Shown here: positions 1-6,882 of the stretch, piece after piece
How the letters are laid out: each line of letters opens with the position of its first letter
How positions within the stretch are numbered: the stretch's first letter is position 1
Assembly (NCBI GenBank): GCA_002689905.1
Contig: NZIN01000051.1
Location: 1 to 10,360, forward strand
Origin: Rickettsiales bacterium
GTDB taxonomy: Bacteria > Pseudomonadota > Alphaproteobacteria > TMED109
Reading direction: 5' to 3'
Length of the DNA stretch: 10,360 nt
Program-made: the position numbers and the translations under genes
Notes under the pieces: model-generated
Seen by the model: only the letters and a program-made list of their open reading frames with translations
Databases searched by the model: none
What the model was told of the DNA's origin: nothing

Positions 1-97
1 CTTTTTTTATCAATAGTTTTTTTTGTTCTGCAGAAAAAACAAAAAATATCATAAAGAATAGATTAAAAATTATATATAATGTTTTGTGATGCAACAT
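1..97 (-). CDS. Start of an unidentified secreted protein (partial, runs off left edge)
   Basis: Reading the minus strand from the ATG at 97-95 gives 32 codons with no stop before the window edge. The peptide begins MLHHKTLYII, continues with a Phe/Ile/Met-rich hydrophobic core, and reaches VFSA then EQKK. That is a typical Sec signal peptide: a short basic start, about 14 hydrophobic residues, and a probable signal-peptidase cut after Ser-Ala. The mature part is not in the window, so no function can be given. No Shine-Dalgarno is visible upstream. The gene is divergent from the symporter at 124. A short AT-rich frame could be open by chance; the signal-peptide shape and the exact fit into the otherwise empty 5' end favour a real gene. 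Confidence 0.55.
   Translation of the reverse strand, partial: MLHHKTLYIIFNLFFMIFFVFSAEQKKLLIKK
75..80 (+). promoter_or_regulatory. Possible -10 box for the symporter gene
   Basis: A perfect TATAAT lies 43 bases before the ATG at 124, which would give a 5' leader of roughly 37 nt. The -35 position (52-57, TAAAGA) matches consensus only weakly. In such AT-rich DNA this can arise by chance, and the site lies inside the coding start of the divergent secreted-protein gene. Confidence 0.3.
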
Positions 98-123
98 ATC
101 AATAATTGTTTTATATTAATATT

Positions 124-1344
124 ATGACATTGACTAATAAAATATTAATTTCTTTGCTTTTAGGAATATTTTTAGGTAGCTTTATAAATTTTTTTATACC
201 AGACACTATTAAGCTTTTTATTAGCTCAGTAGATGTTTTAGGAAGCTTATTTATTTCTTCTTTAAAAATGCTGATAGTACCAGTAGTTTTTTTTTCAATA
301 GTAAGTGGAGTTACTAATTTAGAAGATACGGCGTCTTTAGGAAGGATAGGAGGAAAATCCATCTTTTTGTATTTATTTTCTACTTTTATTGCTATTACTT
401 TAGCTTTATTGTTTGCTAATCTCATAGACCCAGGAAGCAATGCAAACTTCTCAATCGAAAATAATATTGAAATAAAAAGTCCTCCTCCCATTTCTAACGT
501 CATAGAAAGTTTAATTCCAAAAAATCCTCTAAAGGCTTTATCTGAAGGGAATATGCTTCAAATTATAATATTTGCTATACTTGTAGGAATTACTATTACT
601 AAATTGGATAAAACACGAAAAAGTAAATTAAAAGATGCTTTTATTTCTTTTAATGATTTATTCTTAAAAATGATAGATGTTATTATGTTTTTTGCTCCTT
701 ACGGTGTATTTTTTTTAATTTTGAAAACTTTCATGTCTCAAGGGTTTGGTGCTATTACAGAGCTAGCTTCATATTTTTTTACAGTATTAATAGTATTATT
801 TATACATTTTTTTATTACTTATTCTGCTCTATTGTTAATATTTACAAAAGTTAAGATAAAATATTTTTATGGTAAAATGAAGAAAACTATATTATTTGCT
901 TTTTCTACAGCAAGTAGCGCTGCAACTATACCTGTAACATTAAAAACAGTTGAAGAAGATTTAGGAGTTAATAAATCTGTAGCTTCTTTTTCTGTGCCAC
1001 TAGGTGCTACAATTAATATGGATGGTACAGCTATTATGCAAGGTGTAGCCACTGTATTTATAGCTAATGCTTATGGTGTTGATTTAAATATTTCTGACTT
1101 TATTTCGGTTATCATGGTGGCAACCTTGGCATCTGTAGGAACAGCTGGAGTGCCAGGAGTTGGCTTGATTATGTTGGCAATGGTATTAAATCAGGTAGGA
1201 CTCCCATCAGAGGGTATTGCATTAATAATTGGCATAGATAGATTGCTGGATATGACTAGGACTGCAGTTAATGTAACTGGAGATGCTGCCATATCATGCG
1301 TTGTAGCAAGTACAGAAAAAAATAAATTAAAAAATACTAACTAA
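124..1344 (+). CDS. Dicarboxylate/amino acid:cation symporter (DctA/GltP family)
   Basis: This is an inner-membrane secondary transporter of the DAACS (glutamate transporter, GltPh-like) family, which takes up acidic amino acids or C4-dicarboxylates with Na+ or H+. At 406 aa from the ATG it is near full family length. Family hallmarks are in order: the HP1 serine-rich tip (SSAATIPVT, about residue 265), the NMDGTA motif of TM7 (298-303), the HP2 glycine-rich tip (GTAGVPGVG), and the TM8 motif DRLLDMTRTAVNVTGD. The TM8 motif contains the Asp, Arg, Thr and Asn that bind substrate in GltPh. Retention of that Arg (about 379) favours an acidic substrate over a neutral one such as serine; the exact substrate is not determinable. 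An in-frame TTG at 106 would add MFYINI, but the ATG at 124 starts a normal first membrane segment and is preferred. The 3' end overlaps the convergent sulfurtransferase gene by 8 bp. Confidence 0.93.
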   Translation: MTLTNKILISLLLGIFLGSFINFFIPDTIKLFISSVDVLGSLFISSLKMLIVPVVFFSIVSGVTNLEDTASLGRIGGKSIFLYLFSTFIAITLALLFANLIDPGSNANFSIENNIEIKSPPPISNVIESLIPKNPLKALSEGNMLQIIIFAILVGITITKLDKTRKSKLKDAFISFNDLFLKMIDVIMFFAPYGVFFLILKTFMSQGFGAITELASYFFTVLIVLFIHFFITYSALLLIFTKVKIKYFYGKMKKTILFAFSTASSAATIPVTLKTVEEDLGVNKSVASFSVPLGATINMDGTAIMQGVATVFIANAYGVDLNISDFISVIMVATLASVGTAGVPGVGLIMLAMVLNQVGLPSEGIALIIGIDRLLDMTRTAVNVTGDAAISCVVASTEKNKLKNTN

Positions 1345-2158
1345 TTTTTTTTTTTAAATACCATTCTGTCCAAGATCCATCATATAAGGTCCAGTTTTGA
1401 TTACCTATGTATTGCAATGAAAAAGCTATATTACATGCTGCTATTCCTGATCCGCAACTGCATACTATTAAATCATTCTTATTAATTGGGTTTTTTAAGA
1501 TTTCCCTAATTTTTTTTTTACTTTTTAAGAAACCATTGGTGTCAAATAAAGTTTGGGGATAATTAACGCTATTAGGAATAGTTCCTTTTCCAATATTATT
1601 TCTAGGTTCATCTTCAATTTTTAAAAACCTTAATATTGGTCTAGCATCTAGTATTGTTAACTGCAAATTATTATTATTTAAAATAGAAGTTAGATTAGAA
1701 TAACTTATTACTAAATTCTTTTTCATGTTTTTACATTTATAATTAGACTTAATAAATTTATTATTATGATTTGTTAAAACACCTCCCGAAATTTTCCATG
1801 CCTTAAGCCCTCCATCTAAAACATATACTTTTTTATGACCGAAAAGATAGAATGTCCACCATACTCTAGGAGAACTTAGAACTCCTGTATTACAATATAT
1901 AATTAAAGTATCATAATTATTTATACCTAATTTACTTACTTCTATTTCAAACTTTCTTTTAGAAGGAAGCATGTGCGGAAGGCTATTGTTATCATCACAT
2001 ATTTTATCAATATTAAAAAAAACAGCATTTTTAATATGATTATTTCTAAACTCTCTATAAGCATCTCTTTTAGAATTAGGTAAATACCATGAGGCATCAA
2101 TAATTTTTACATTCTTATTATTTAATTTTTTTTTAAGCCAAGTACTTTTTATTAACAT
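1337..2158 (-). CDS. sseA: 3-mercaptopyruvate (or thiosulfate) sulfurtransferase, two rhodanese domains
   Basis: The enzyme transfers sulfane sulfur from 3-mercaptopyruvate (or thiosulfate) to a thiol or cyanide acceptor, probably in the cytoplasm since no signal peptide is seen. The 273 aa length fits SseA. The N-terminal rhodanese domain (about 1-130) has DASW, HIKNAVFFNID, SPRVWW and VLDGGLKAW. The C-terminal domain (about 150-273) carries the active loop C235-GSGIAA, against the usual MST CGSGVTA, and ends with the family signature DGSWTEW. Unusually, the N-terminal domain has Cys89 in a loop C-N-T-G-V-L-S, where two-domain rhodaneses normally have Asp (see findings). It is the last gene of the long minus-strand run: its ATG lies 1 bp after the stop of the CysK-like gene. 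The pairing suggests joint cysteine/sulfur handling. MST versus thiosulfate specificity is not settled by sequence alone. Confidence 0.88.
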   Translation of the reverse strand: MLIKSTWLKKKLNNKNVKIIDASWYLPNSKRDAYREFRNNHIKNAVFFNIDKICDDNNSLPHMLPSKRKFEIEVSKLGINNYDTLIIYCNTGVLSSPRVWWTFYLFGHKKVYVLDGGLKAWKISGGVLTNHNNKFIKSNYKCKNMKKNLVISYSNLTSILNNNNLQLTILDARPILRFLKIEDEPRNNIGKGTIPNSVNYPQTLFDTNGFLKSKKKIREILKNPINKNDLIVCSCGSGIAACNIAFSLQYIGNQNWTLYDGSWTEWYLKKKIS

Positions 2159-2159
2159 T

Positions 2160-3131
2160 TTAATTCATATTCAGTGTATTAATATCAAAACCTTTTTCTA
2201 CTAAAAAGCGTTTATTAAAAATCTTACTAGTATATCTTTCGGCGCTGTCACATAAAATTGTAACTATAGTTTTATTAGGACCTACTTTTTTAGCTAATTT
2301 AATTGCTCCGCCTATATTTATGCCTGATGTAGGGCCTAAAAAGAGACCTTCTGTTTTAATGAGATCATAAATAATTTTTAAAGCTATTTTATCGTGAACT
2401 TTAAAGGCTCCATCAAATTTGATACCTGCTAGATTTTTAGTAATTCTACTTTGACCTATCCCTTCTGTTATAGAGCTGTGACTTGATTTAGGTATACCTT
2501 TTTTAATCCAAGAGTACATTCCTGATCCATATGGATCTGCGCAAAAAACCTTAATATTTTTATTTTTTTCTTTTAATCCTATATAGTTTCCGGCTAGAGT
2601 TCCTCCAGTTCCTACTGAACAAATAAAAGCATCAATTTTACCATCTGTTTGCTTCCATATTTCTTGAGAAGTAGTTTTAATATGTGCTTCTCTATTAGCA
2701 ATGTTATCAAATTGATTTGTCCAAATAGCATTTTCATTTATAGCAATTTGTTTTGCTAATTGTATATAATTTCTTGGGTCTGTAAAAGGAAGCTGTTTGG
2801 TTAGAATTACTTCTGCTCCTAAATATTTAAGTAATTTTATTTTTTCTTCACTTTGGTTATCTGGCATTACTATTTTTGTTTTATAGCCCAATGCATTGCC
2901 AATTACAGTTAAGCCTATTCCAGTATTACCACCAGTCCCCTCTACTATTAGCTTTTTATCACTTTTTGATTCCATAATCATATTTAAAGCAGCTCTATCC
3001 TTTATTGACTGTCCAGGATTGAGAAACTCCGCTTTACCTAATATATTGCAACCCGTCATTTCAGACGCTTTTTTTAACCTTATAAGTGGAGTATTACCTA
3101 CTAAGTTGACTATGTTATCAACTTTTTCCAT
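2160..3131 (-). CDS. Cysteine synthase / cystathionine beta-synthase family PLP enzyme (CysK-like)
   Basis: This is a fold-type II PLP enzyme of 323 aa. The Schiff-base lysine is K44 in NPGQSIKDR. The substrate (Asn) loop is GTGGNTG at 65-71, where CysK usually has TSGNTG. The phosphate-binding loop is GTGGT at 174-178, and the C-terminal half has EGIGQ, GPTSG and LCDSAERY. CysK/CysM make cysteine from O-acetylserine and sulfide. The G-T-x-GNTGIGL loop and the GPTSG and LCDS..RY..K stretches are more like the subgroup that includes mycobacterial Cds1, a cysteine desulfhydrase, so either cysteine synthesis or cysteine breakdown is possible. There is no regulatory CBS domain. The start overlaps the end of the ABC-2 permease gene by 14 bp, so the two are very likely translated from one mRNA, and the sulfurtransferase follows after 1 bp. 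The family is secure; the reaction direction is not. Confidence 0.87.
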   Translation of the reverse strand: MEKVDNIVNLVGNTPLIRLKKASEMTGCNILGKAEFLNPGQSIKDRAALNMIMESKSDKKLIVEGTGGNTGIGLTVIGNALGYKTKIVMPDNQSEEKIKLLKYLGAEVILTKQLPFTDPRNYIQLAKQIAINENAIWTNQFDNIANREAHIKTTSQEIWKQTDGKIDAFICSVGTGGTLAGNYIGLKEKNKNIKVFCADPYGSGMYSWIKKGIPKSSHSSITEGIGQSRITKNLAGIKFDGAFKVHDKIALKIIYDLIKTEGLFLGPTSGINIGGAIKLAKKVGPNKTIVTILCDSAERYTSKIFNKRFLVEKGFDINTLNMN

Positions 3132-3966
3132 TAGATCTAATTTTTTTAGGATTTTTAAAAATACTTTTCTGAGGATTGTACCCCCTTATAGCTAATGACA
3201 TGAATAAAATAGTACAAAGGAAAACTACTATTAAACCTTCATAATATATTTTACCTAAACTAGCTGCACGTATCATTTCTACCCCATAAGTAAATGGATT
3301 ATATTTTGCTATGTAGTAAATGTACAAAGCTCCATTATCTAGTAGTCTCCAAAGTGGATATAGAGCAGAGGATATAAAAAACATTGGGAATATAACAAAG
3401 TTCATAGTCCCAGCAAAGTTTTCAAGCTGTTTAATGTAAACGGAAAGTAAGAGTCCTAAGGCTCCTAACATTAATGAGAATAAAAGAATAAATGGAAATG
3501 CAAAAATCCATCCAGAAATATTAGTTATAAATGGAGTGCTGATATAAACGATAGGCAAACAAATTATCAGAAAGCAATAAGCTTGTATTATTGACAATAT
3601 AGTACCAGCAAACAATTTTGATACTAATAAGTACCATCTAGGAAGAGGTGTTGTTAGCAAAATTTTCATAACTCCCATTTCTCTATCATATACCATTGAT
3701 AGAGAAGATTGCATGCCACTAAAGAGTAATACCATCCCCAATAAACCAGGAGTAATATATTCAAAATAATTAATATTTTGAGTAGGATAAAAGTTTAATA
3801 TACCTGGGTCAATACCTCTTGCAGAGCCTACTCCAGCAGCAAAAACGAATAGCCATAAAGCAGGTCTTACTATAGCAGAAAACAACCTTCCTTTCTGTTT
3901 GGAAAATTTTTTTATTTCTCTTATAGATAAACCCAATAAAGCAGATGCAAAATGATTAAAATACAT
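3118..3966 (-). CDS. pedC: ABC-2 type permease, PQQ alcohol dehydrogenase-associated (PedC-like)
   Basis: This is the membrane subunit of the ABC system associated with PQQ-dependent alcohol oxidation (PedC of Pseudomonas putida, related to the permease of methylotroph lanthanide-uptake loci). At 282 aa it has an N-terminal amphipathic stretch and about six membrane segments. It carries the family-typical loop YDREMGVMK..LTTPLPRW (about 92-110), the ENFAG...FPMFF segment, ALYPLW, and NPFTYGVEMIR near the C-terminus. ABC-2 permeases are usually exporters or lipid/polysaccharide movers, yet this one is co-encoded with periplasmic proteins, so transport direction is open. Its ATG directly follows the TAA of the binding-protein gene with no spacer, and a GAGG about 5 nt upstream (within that gene's end) serves as ribosome site. 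The partner ATPase is at 6139-6879. The family call is firm; the substrate (lanthanide complex, PQQ or alcohol-related compound) is inferred from relatives. Confidence 0.85.
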   Translation of the reverse strand: MYFNHFASALLGLSIREIKKFSKQKGRLFSAIVRPALWLFVFAAGVGSARGIDPGILNFYPTQNINYFEYITPGLLGMVLLFSGMQSSLSMVYDREMGVMKILLTTPLPRWYLLVSKLFAGTILSIIQAYCFLIICLPIVYISTPFITNISGWIFAFPFILLFSLMLGALGLLLSVYIKQLENFAGTMNFVIFPMFFISSALYPLWRLLDNGALYIYYIAKYNPFTYGVEMIRAASLGKIYYEGLIVVFLCTILFMSLAIRGYNPQKSIFKNPKKIRSNGKS

Positions 3967-5160
3967 TTATTCCTCTTTTCCACATTGAGTTTCATTTAAA
4001 GTTAATCCAATCGTATCTAAATTATTATCACTATTTTGAAATTCATTTAATGGAGCTTTTGCAGTTACCCAATTATTAGAGGATGTCAAAAGAATAGTTT
4101 GTCTTAATTGATTAGTTCCATTTCTATAGTTAAGACTGATTCCTTTAGAACCATCTATTTGTATTTTGTTACTATTGATGAAGGTTAAAATATTATTATT
4201 AGAAATATCCTGTATTCTTAAAACGCTCTCCACAATTGTTTTTATAGAAATCCATGCGGCCCAATCCTTGCCCTCCATTCGCCTATTATTCATTCTTTCA
4301 AACCTACCATTGAGTTGTGGAGCTCCATGTCTTAAATAAGACCAGTGCCAAGCTCTAGGCACTAACCCTGATGAACCGGAAACTAAGGCCGGACGTATTG
4401 TTGCATTTTGCACACTTAAAGCAAATTCGCCATCTGTATCAGAAACAAATACATTGTTATATCTTTTTTCTTTTGTTAAGTAAGAAAGGTTGTTTTTATC
4501 TCTTACTCTAGGATCATTATTATTTACAAAAAAATTTTCCTTAATTATTCTTAGACCAAATTTTTCAGCAGACTCTTTAAATGATGTGCTCATTTTTAAA
4601 TCTGACGGTAATGGTCCAGTCAGCATTAGAGTTTTATTGAGCTTTTTTTTAATTAAATATTGAGAAAGTGAATCTGTTAACATCTTGTAGCTAGGGTATG
4701 AACTCAAATAGTTTTTCAGGCACACTTTTTTTCTGAGGTCATTGTTTGGATCTGAAATATTAAAAAATATAATTTTTGATTTTTTATTAAGAATTTTTAT
4801 CAATTTTTCTACATTGGTCACTCGTAAATCTAATAATACGGCATCATAACTATTTACACTTTCACTTTCTATAAATTTAAATGCTTGATTAATATCTTTC
4901 ACTCTTTTGTGCTTCAATATAAAATCAGTTTTAGTTAATCTTCTTAATTTCTTAGAATCTTGAATAGCTAGCTTTGCACCAGCTAATGCTCTTTTTTCCT
5001 TTTTAAGATTAGACCTGATATCTACAGGATGAATTCCCCACTTGCTATAACTTAGGTCATTTGTAATATCTAAAAAAATTATTTTATAACTTTTAAGGTC
5101 ATCTGACTTTAATAGGCTAGAATATAAAATAATTAATATGTATAAAAAAATATTTTTCAT
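3967..5160 (-). CDS. Periplasmic substrate-binding-like protein of the PQQ-dependent alcohol dehydrogenase ABC system
   Basis: This 397-aa exported protein has a type-I periplasmic-binding fold (LivK-like in outline). Residues 1-19 form a signal peptide, with a probable cut near KS|DD. Conserved family segments are YAxLLDLR-like (105-112), a Cys at 147 followed by LKNYLSSYPS, the second-lobe start LMLTGPLPSD, the central RPALVSGSSGLVPRAWHWS stretch followed by LNGRFERM and KDWAAW, and a C-terminal LDTIG...TQC (Cys393). These match my memory of the family named for the PQQ-dependent alcohol dehydrogenase system, which includes one of the PedA proteins and the Lut binding component. The two family-typical cysteines could form a periplasmic disulfide. 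The gene sits between the beta-propeller gene (1 bp gap) and the ABC-2 permease (no gap). Its ligand is unknown; a lanthanide complex is the favoured inference from relatives. Confidence 0.85.
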   Translation of the reverse strand: MKNIFLYILIILYSSLLKSDDLKSYKIIFLDITNDLSYSKWGIHPVDIRSNLKKEKRALAGAKLAIQDSKKLRRLTKTDFILKHKRVKDINQAFKFIESESVNSYDAVLLDLRVTNVEKLIKILNKKSKIIFFNISDPNNDLRKKVCLKNYLSSYPSYKMLTDSLSQYLIKKKLNKTLMLTGPLPSDLKMSTSFKESAEKFGLRIIKENFFVNNNDPRVRDKNNLSYLTKEKRYNNVFVSDTDGEFALSVQNATIRPALVSGSSGLVPRAWHWSYLRHGAPQLNGRFERMNNRRMEGKDWAAWISIKTIVESVLRIQDISNNNILTFINSNKIQIDGSKGISLNYRNGTNQLRQTILLTSSNNWVTAKAPLNEFQNSDNNLDTIGLTLNETQCGKEE

Positions 5161-5161
5161 A

Positions 5162-6142
5162 TTATTTAATTACTCTAACAGTATGTGGTGTCTTGCCTAC
5201 AGGGATTGAAGAAATTGTAATATTTTTTTGTAAGTCAATAATAGATATGTCATCACTATTGCCGTTAGTAACTATTAATTGTTTTTCATTTTTAGTAAGA
5301 GCTGCTCCCCATACTCTAGATCCTGCTAAAATATAATTTTCAATTTTATAATTTAAAGAGTTTATTACTGCAACATAATTTGCACTGCCTAAAGTTACAT
5401 AAACTTTATTATTTTTTTCTGAATATGCAAAGTCAACTGGTGTAATATTCTGGTCTCTTATACCTTTAATTGTGAATTTAATATTTCTTAAAATATCAAA
5501 TGTCTTGGTGCTTATTATTGTTACACTCCCATTTAATTCATTGCTAACCCAATACTCTTCACCATTCTTCGTTAGAATACCTCTTCTAGGTCTATTGCCT
5601 ACTAAAATCTCGTTGATTATTTTTTTTTGTTTTACATCTATTACTATTACAGAATTAGTGCCTTCTGATGTAACAAAAATATATTTCCCATCCAAAGAAA
5701 AATTTACACCTTCAGGTTCAACACCTACATTTTCAATAATCGCAATCTTTTTCCTGTTTTTAATATCAATTATTGTTAATTCATTATCATCTTCATTAGA
5801 TACTGCTAAAATATGCCCATCAGGAGAAATATCGAAAATTTCAGGGTCATCTCCACTTTCTATATAATTCACAATTTCCAAATTACTAATATCTATTTCA
5901 ACTATATGGTTCTCTTCACTTACTACTACATAAATTTTCGACTTGTCATTACTAATCTTAATGTCACGAGGTCTTCCTCCAGTCTTTATCGTCTTAATAA
6001 TTTTTTTATCAGCACTATTCAAAACTGTTACAGTATCACTATTTTCGTTACTTACAAAAATATACTTAGCGTTTACTTTATTTGACATCAATATAGAAAC
6101 AAAAGTCGCAAAGATTAAAAATTTTACTTTAAATATATTCAT
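5162..6142 (-). CDS. Periplasmic seven-blade YVTN beta-propeller protein, PQQ-catabolism associated
   Basis: This is a 326-aa secreted protein. The signal peptide is residues 1-25 with a clear VNA|KY cleavage site. The mature protein is seven repeats of about 42 aa, each running from an (Y/I)(I/V)xVSN-like strand through a (V/I)x(V/I)ID-type strand to a G-x-x-P turn and S.DG. Blades begin near residues 27, 70, 111, 154, 197, 247 and 289. This is the YVTN family, and the context makes it the PQQ-associated propeller (a PedA-type component). Such proteins are thought to be periplasmic binding or scaffold partners; no enzyme active site is visible. Its ATG overlaps the ATPase stop as ATGA (4 bp), implying coupled translation, and a strong GGAGG precedes it. 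Acidic loops are discussed in findings. The fold is secure; the molecular role is unknown. Confidence 0.87.
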   Translation of the reverse strand: MNIFKVKFLIFATFVSILMSNKVNAKYIFVSNENSDTVTVLNSADKKIIKTIKTGGRPRDIKISNDKSKIYVVVSEENHIVEIDISNLEIVNYIESGDDPEIFDISPDGHILAVSNEDDNELTIIDIKNRKKIAIIENVGVEPEGVNFSLDGKYIFVTSEGTNSVIVIDVKQKKIINEILVGNRPRRGILTKNGEEYWVSNELNGSVTIISTKTFDILRNIKFTIKGIRDQNITPVDFAYSEKNNKVYVTLGSANYVAVINSLNYKIENYILAGSRVWGAALTKNEKQLIVTNGNSDDISIIDLQKNITISSIPVGKTPHTVRVIK

Positions 6143-6879
6143 TTTTTTGCCTCCGTTAATTTAAAATATACTTCTGATAGAGAACGAGAAGAAGTTTTTT
6201 TCATTATCTCCTTAGGTTTTCCAGATATAAGAACTTTTCCATGTTCTAATATTACAATTTTATCTGCTTTATCTGCTTCATCTACTAAGTGTGTTGCCCA
6301 TAAGACAGATAATTTTTTATTTTTTTTAAGTTCTAATATTTTGACTAATAAATCTTTTCTGCTATTTGGGTCTAAGCCAACTGTGGGTTCATCCATAATT
6401 AATAATTTAGGATTATGTATTAGTGCTCTAATTAGTTCCACCTTTCTCCTTTCTCCTCCAGATAAAGTTTTTACTTTATTTTCAGCTTTTTTAATTAGGT
6501 TATTAGCTAAAAGTTCTTCTAATATATCACTTTTTATTTTTTTAATTTTTATTCCATGCAATCTGGCATGGAAAAATAAATTTTCTAAAATAGTTAGCTC
6601 CATATCTATAGTAGAACTTTGAAATACAATTCCAAGGTTTTTTAATGCCTTTACAGAGTTTTCTCTAATACTATAACTATCTATAAAGCAATCACCATGA
6701 TCTGGTATTAACATACCAGATAAGATAGAAAACAATGTAGATTTGCCTGCGCCATTTGGGCCTAAAAGAACTACTAGTTCACCTGGGCAAAACTTTATAT
6801 TTATGTTTTTTAAAGCTACAAAATTATTATAAGATTTATTTAACTTTATTACTTCTAATATATTCTTATTTCTATTCAT
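6139..6879 (-). CDS. pedB: ABC transporter ATPase, PQQ alcohol dehydrogenase-associated (PedB-like)
   Basis: This is the cytoplasmic ATP-hydrolysing subunit partnering the ABC-2 permease at 3118-3966. At 246 aa it is a single complete nucleotide-binding domain: Walker A GPNGAGKST (40-48), Q-loop Gln87 in VFQSST, signature LSGGERRK (139-146), Walker B LLIMDEP (159-165), D-loop GLDP, and the H-loop in LWATHLVDEAD (His197). The IDMELTILENLFFHARLHG stretch after the Q-loop and the WATHLVDE ending fit the ATPase family of the PQQ-dependent alcohol dehydrogenase system. Related subunits are PedB and LutE. The gene follows the NitT/TauT-type ATPase after 3 bp, so two different ABC ATPases are consecutive in one transcript. 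All catalytic residues are present, so it should be active. Confidence 0.87.
   Translation of the reverse strand: MNRNKNILEVIKLNKSYNNFVALKNINIKFCPGELVVLLGPNGAGKSTLFSILSGMLIPDHGDCFIDSYSIRENSVKALKNLGIVFQSSTIDMELTILENLFFHARLHGIKIKKIKSDILEELLANNLIKKAENKVKTLSGGERRKVELIRALIHNPKLLIMDEPTVGLDPNSRKDLLVKILELKKNKKLSVLWATHLVDEADKADKIVILEHGKVLISGKPKEIMKKTSSRSLSEVYFKLTEAKK
6150..6154 (-). promoter_or_regulatory. Shine-Dalgarno for the beta-propeller gene
   Basis: The minus strand reads GGAGG, then 7 nt (CAAAAAA), then the ATG at 6142. Most genes in this run have no recognisable ribosome site, so this stands out. It lies inside the end of the ATPase gene and fixes the propeller start at the ATGA overlap. 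Confidence 0.8.
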
Positions 6880-6882
6880 AAA

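Noticed and set aside
106..123. TTG upstream start for the symporter (adds MFYINI)
   Set aside because: The ATG at 124 gives a normal symporter N-terminus, and no ribosome site favours the TTG.
2896..3195. Plus-strand open frame opposite the CysK-like and permease genes
   Set aside because: Antisense to two well-supported genes, with no recognisable domain and low-complexity composition.
5472..6164. Plus-strand open frames opposite the beta-propeller gene
   Set aside because: Ser/Ile/Phe-rich translations mirror the repeated codons of the propeller; no independent support.
6341..6622. Plus-strand open frame opposite the PedB-like ATPase
   Set aside because: Shadow of a complete ABC ATPase with all motifs in frame on the minus strand.
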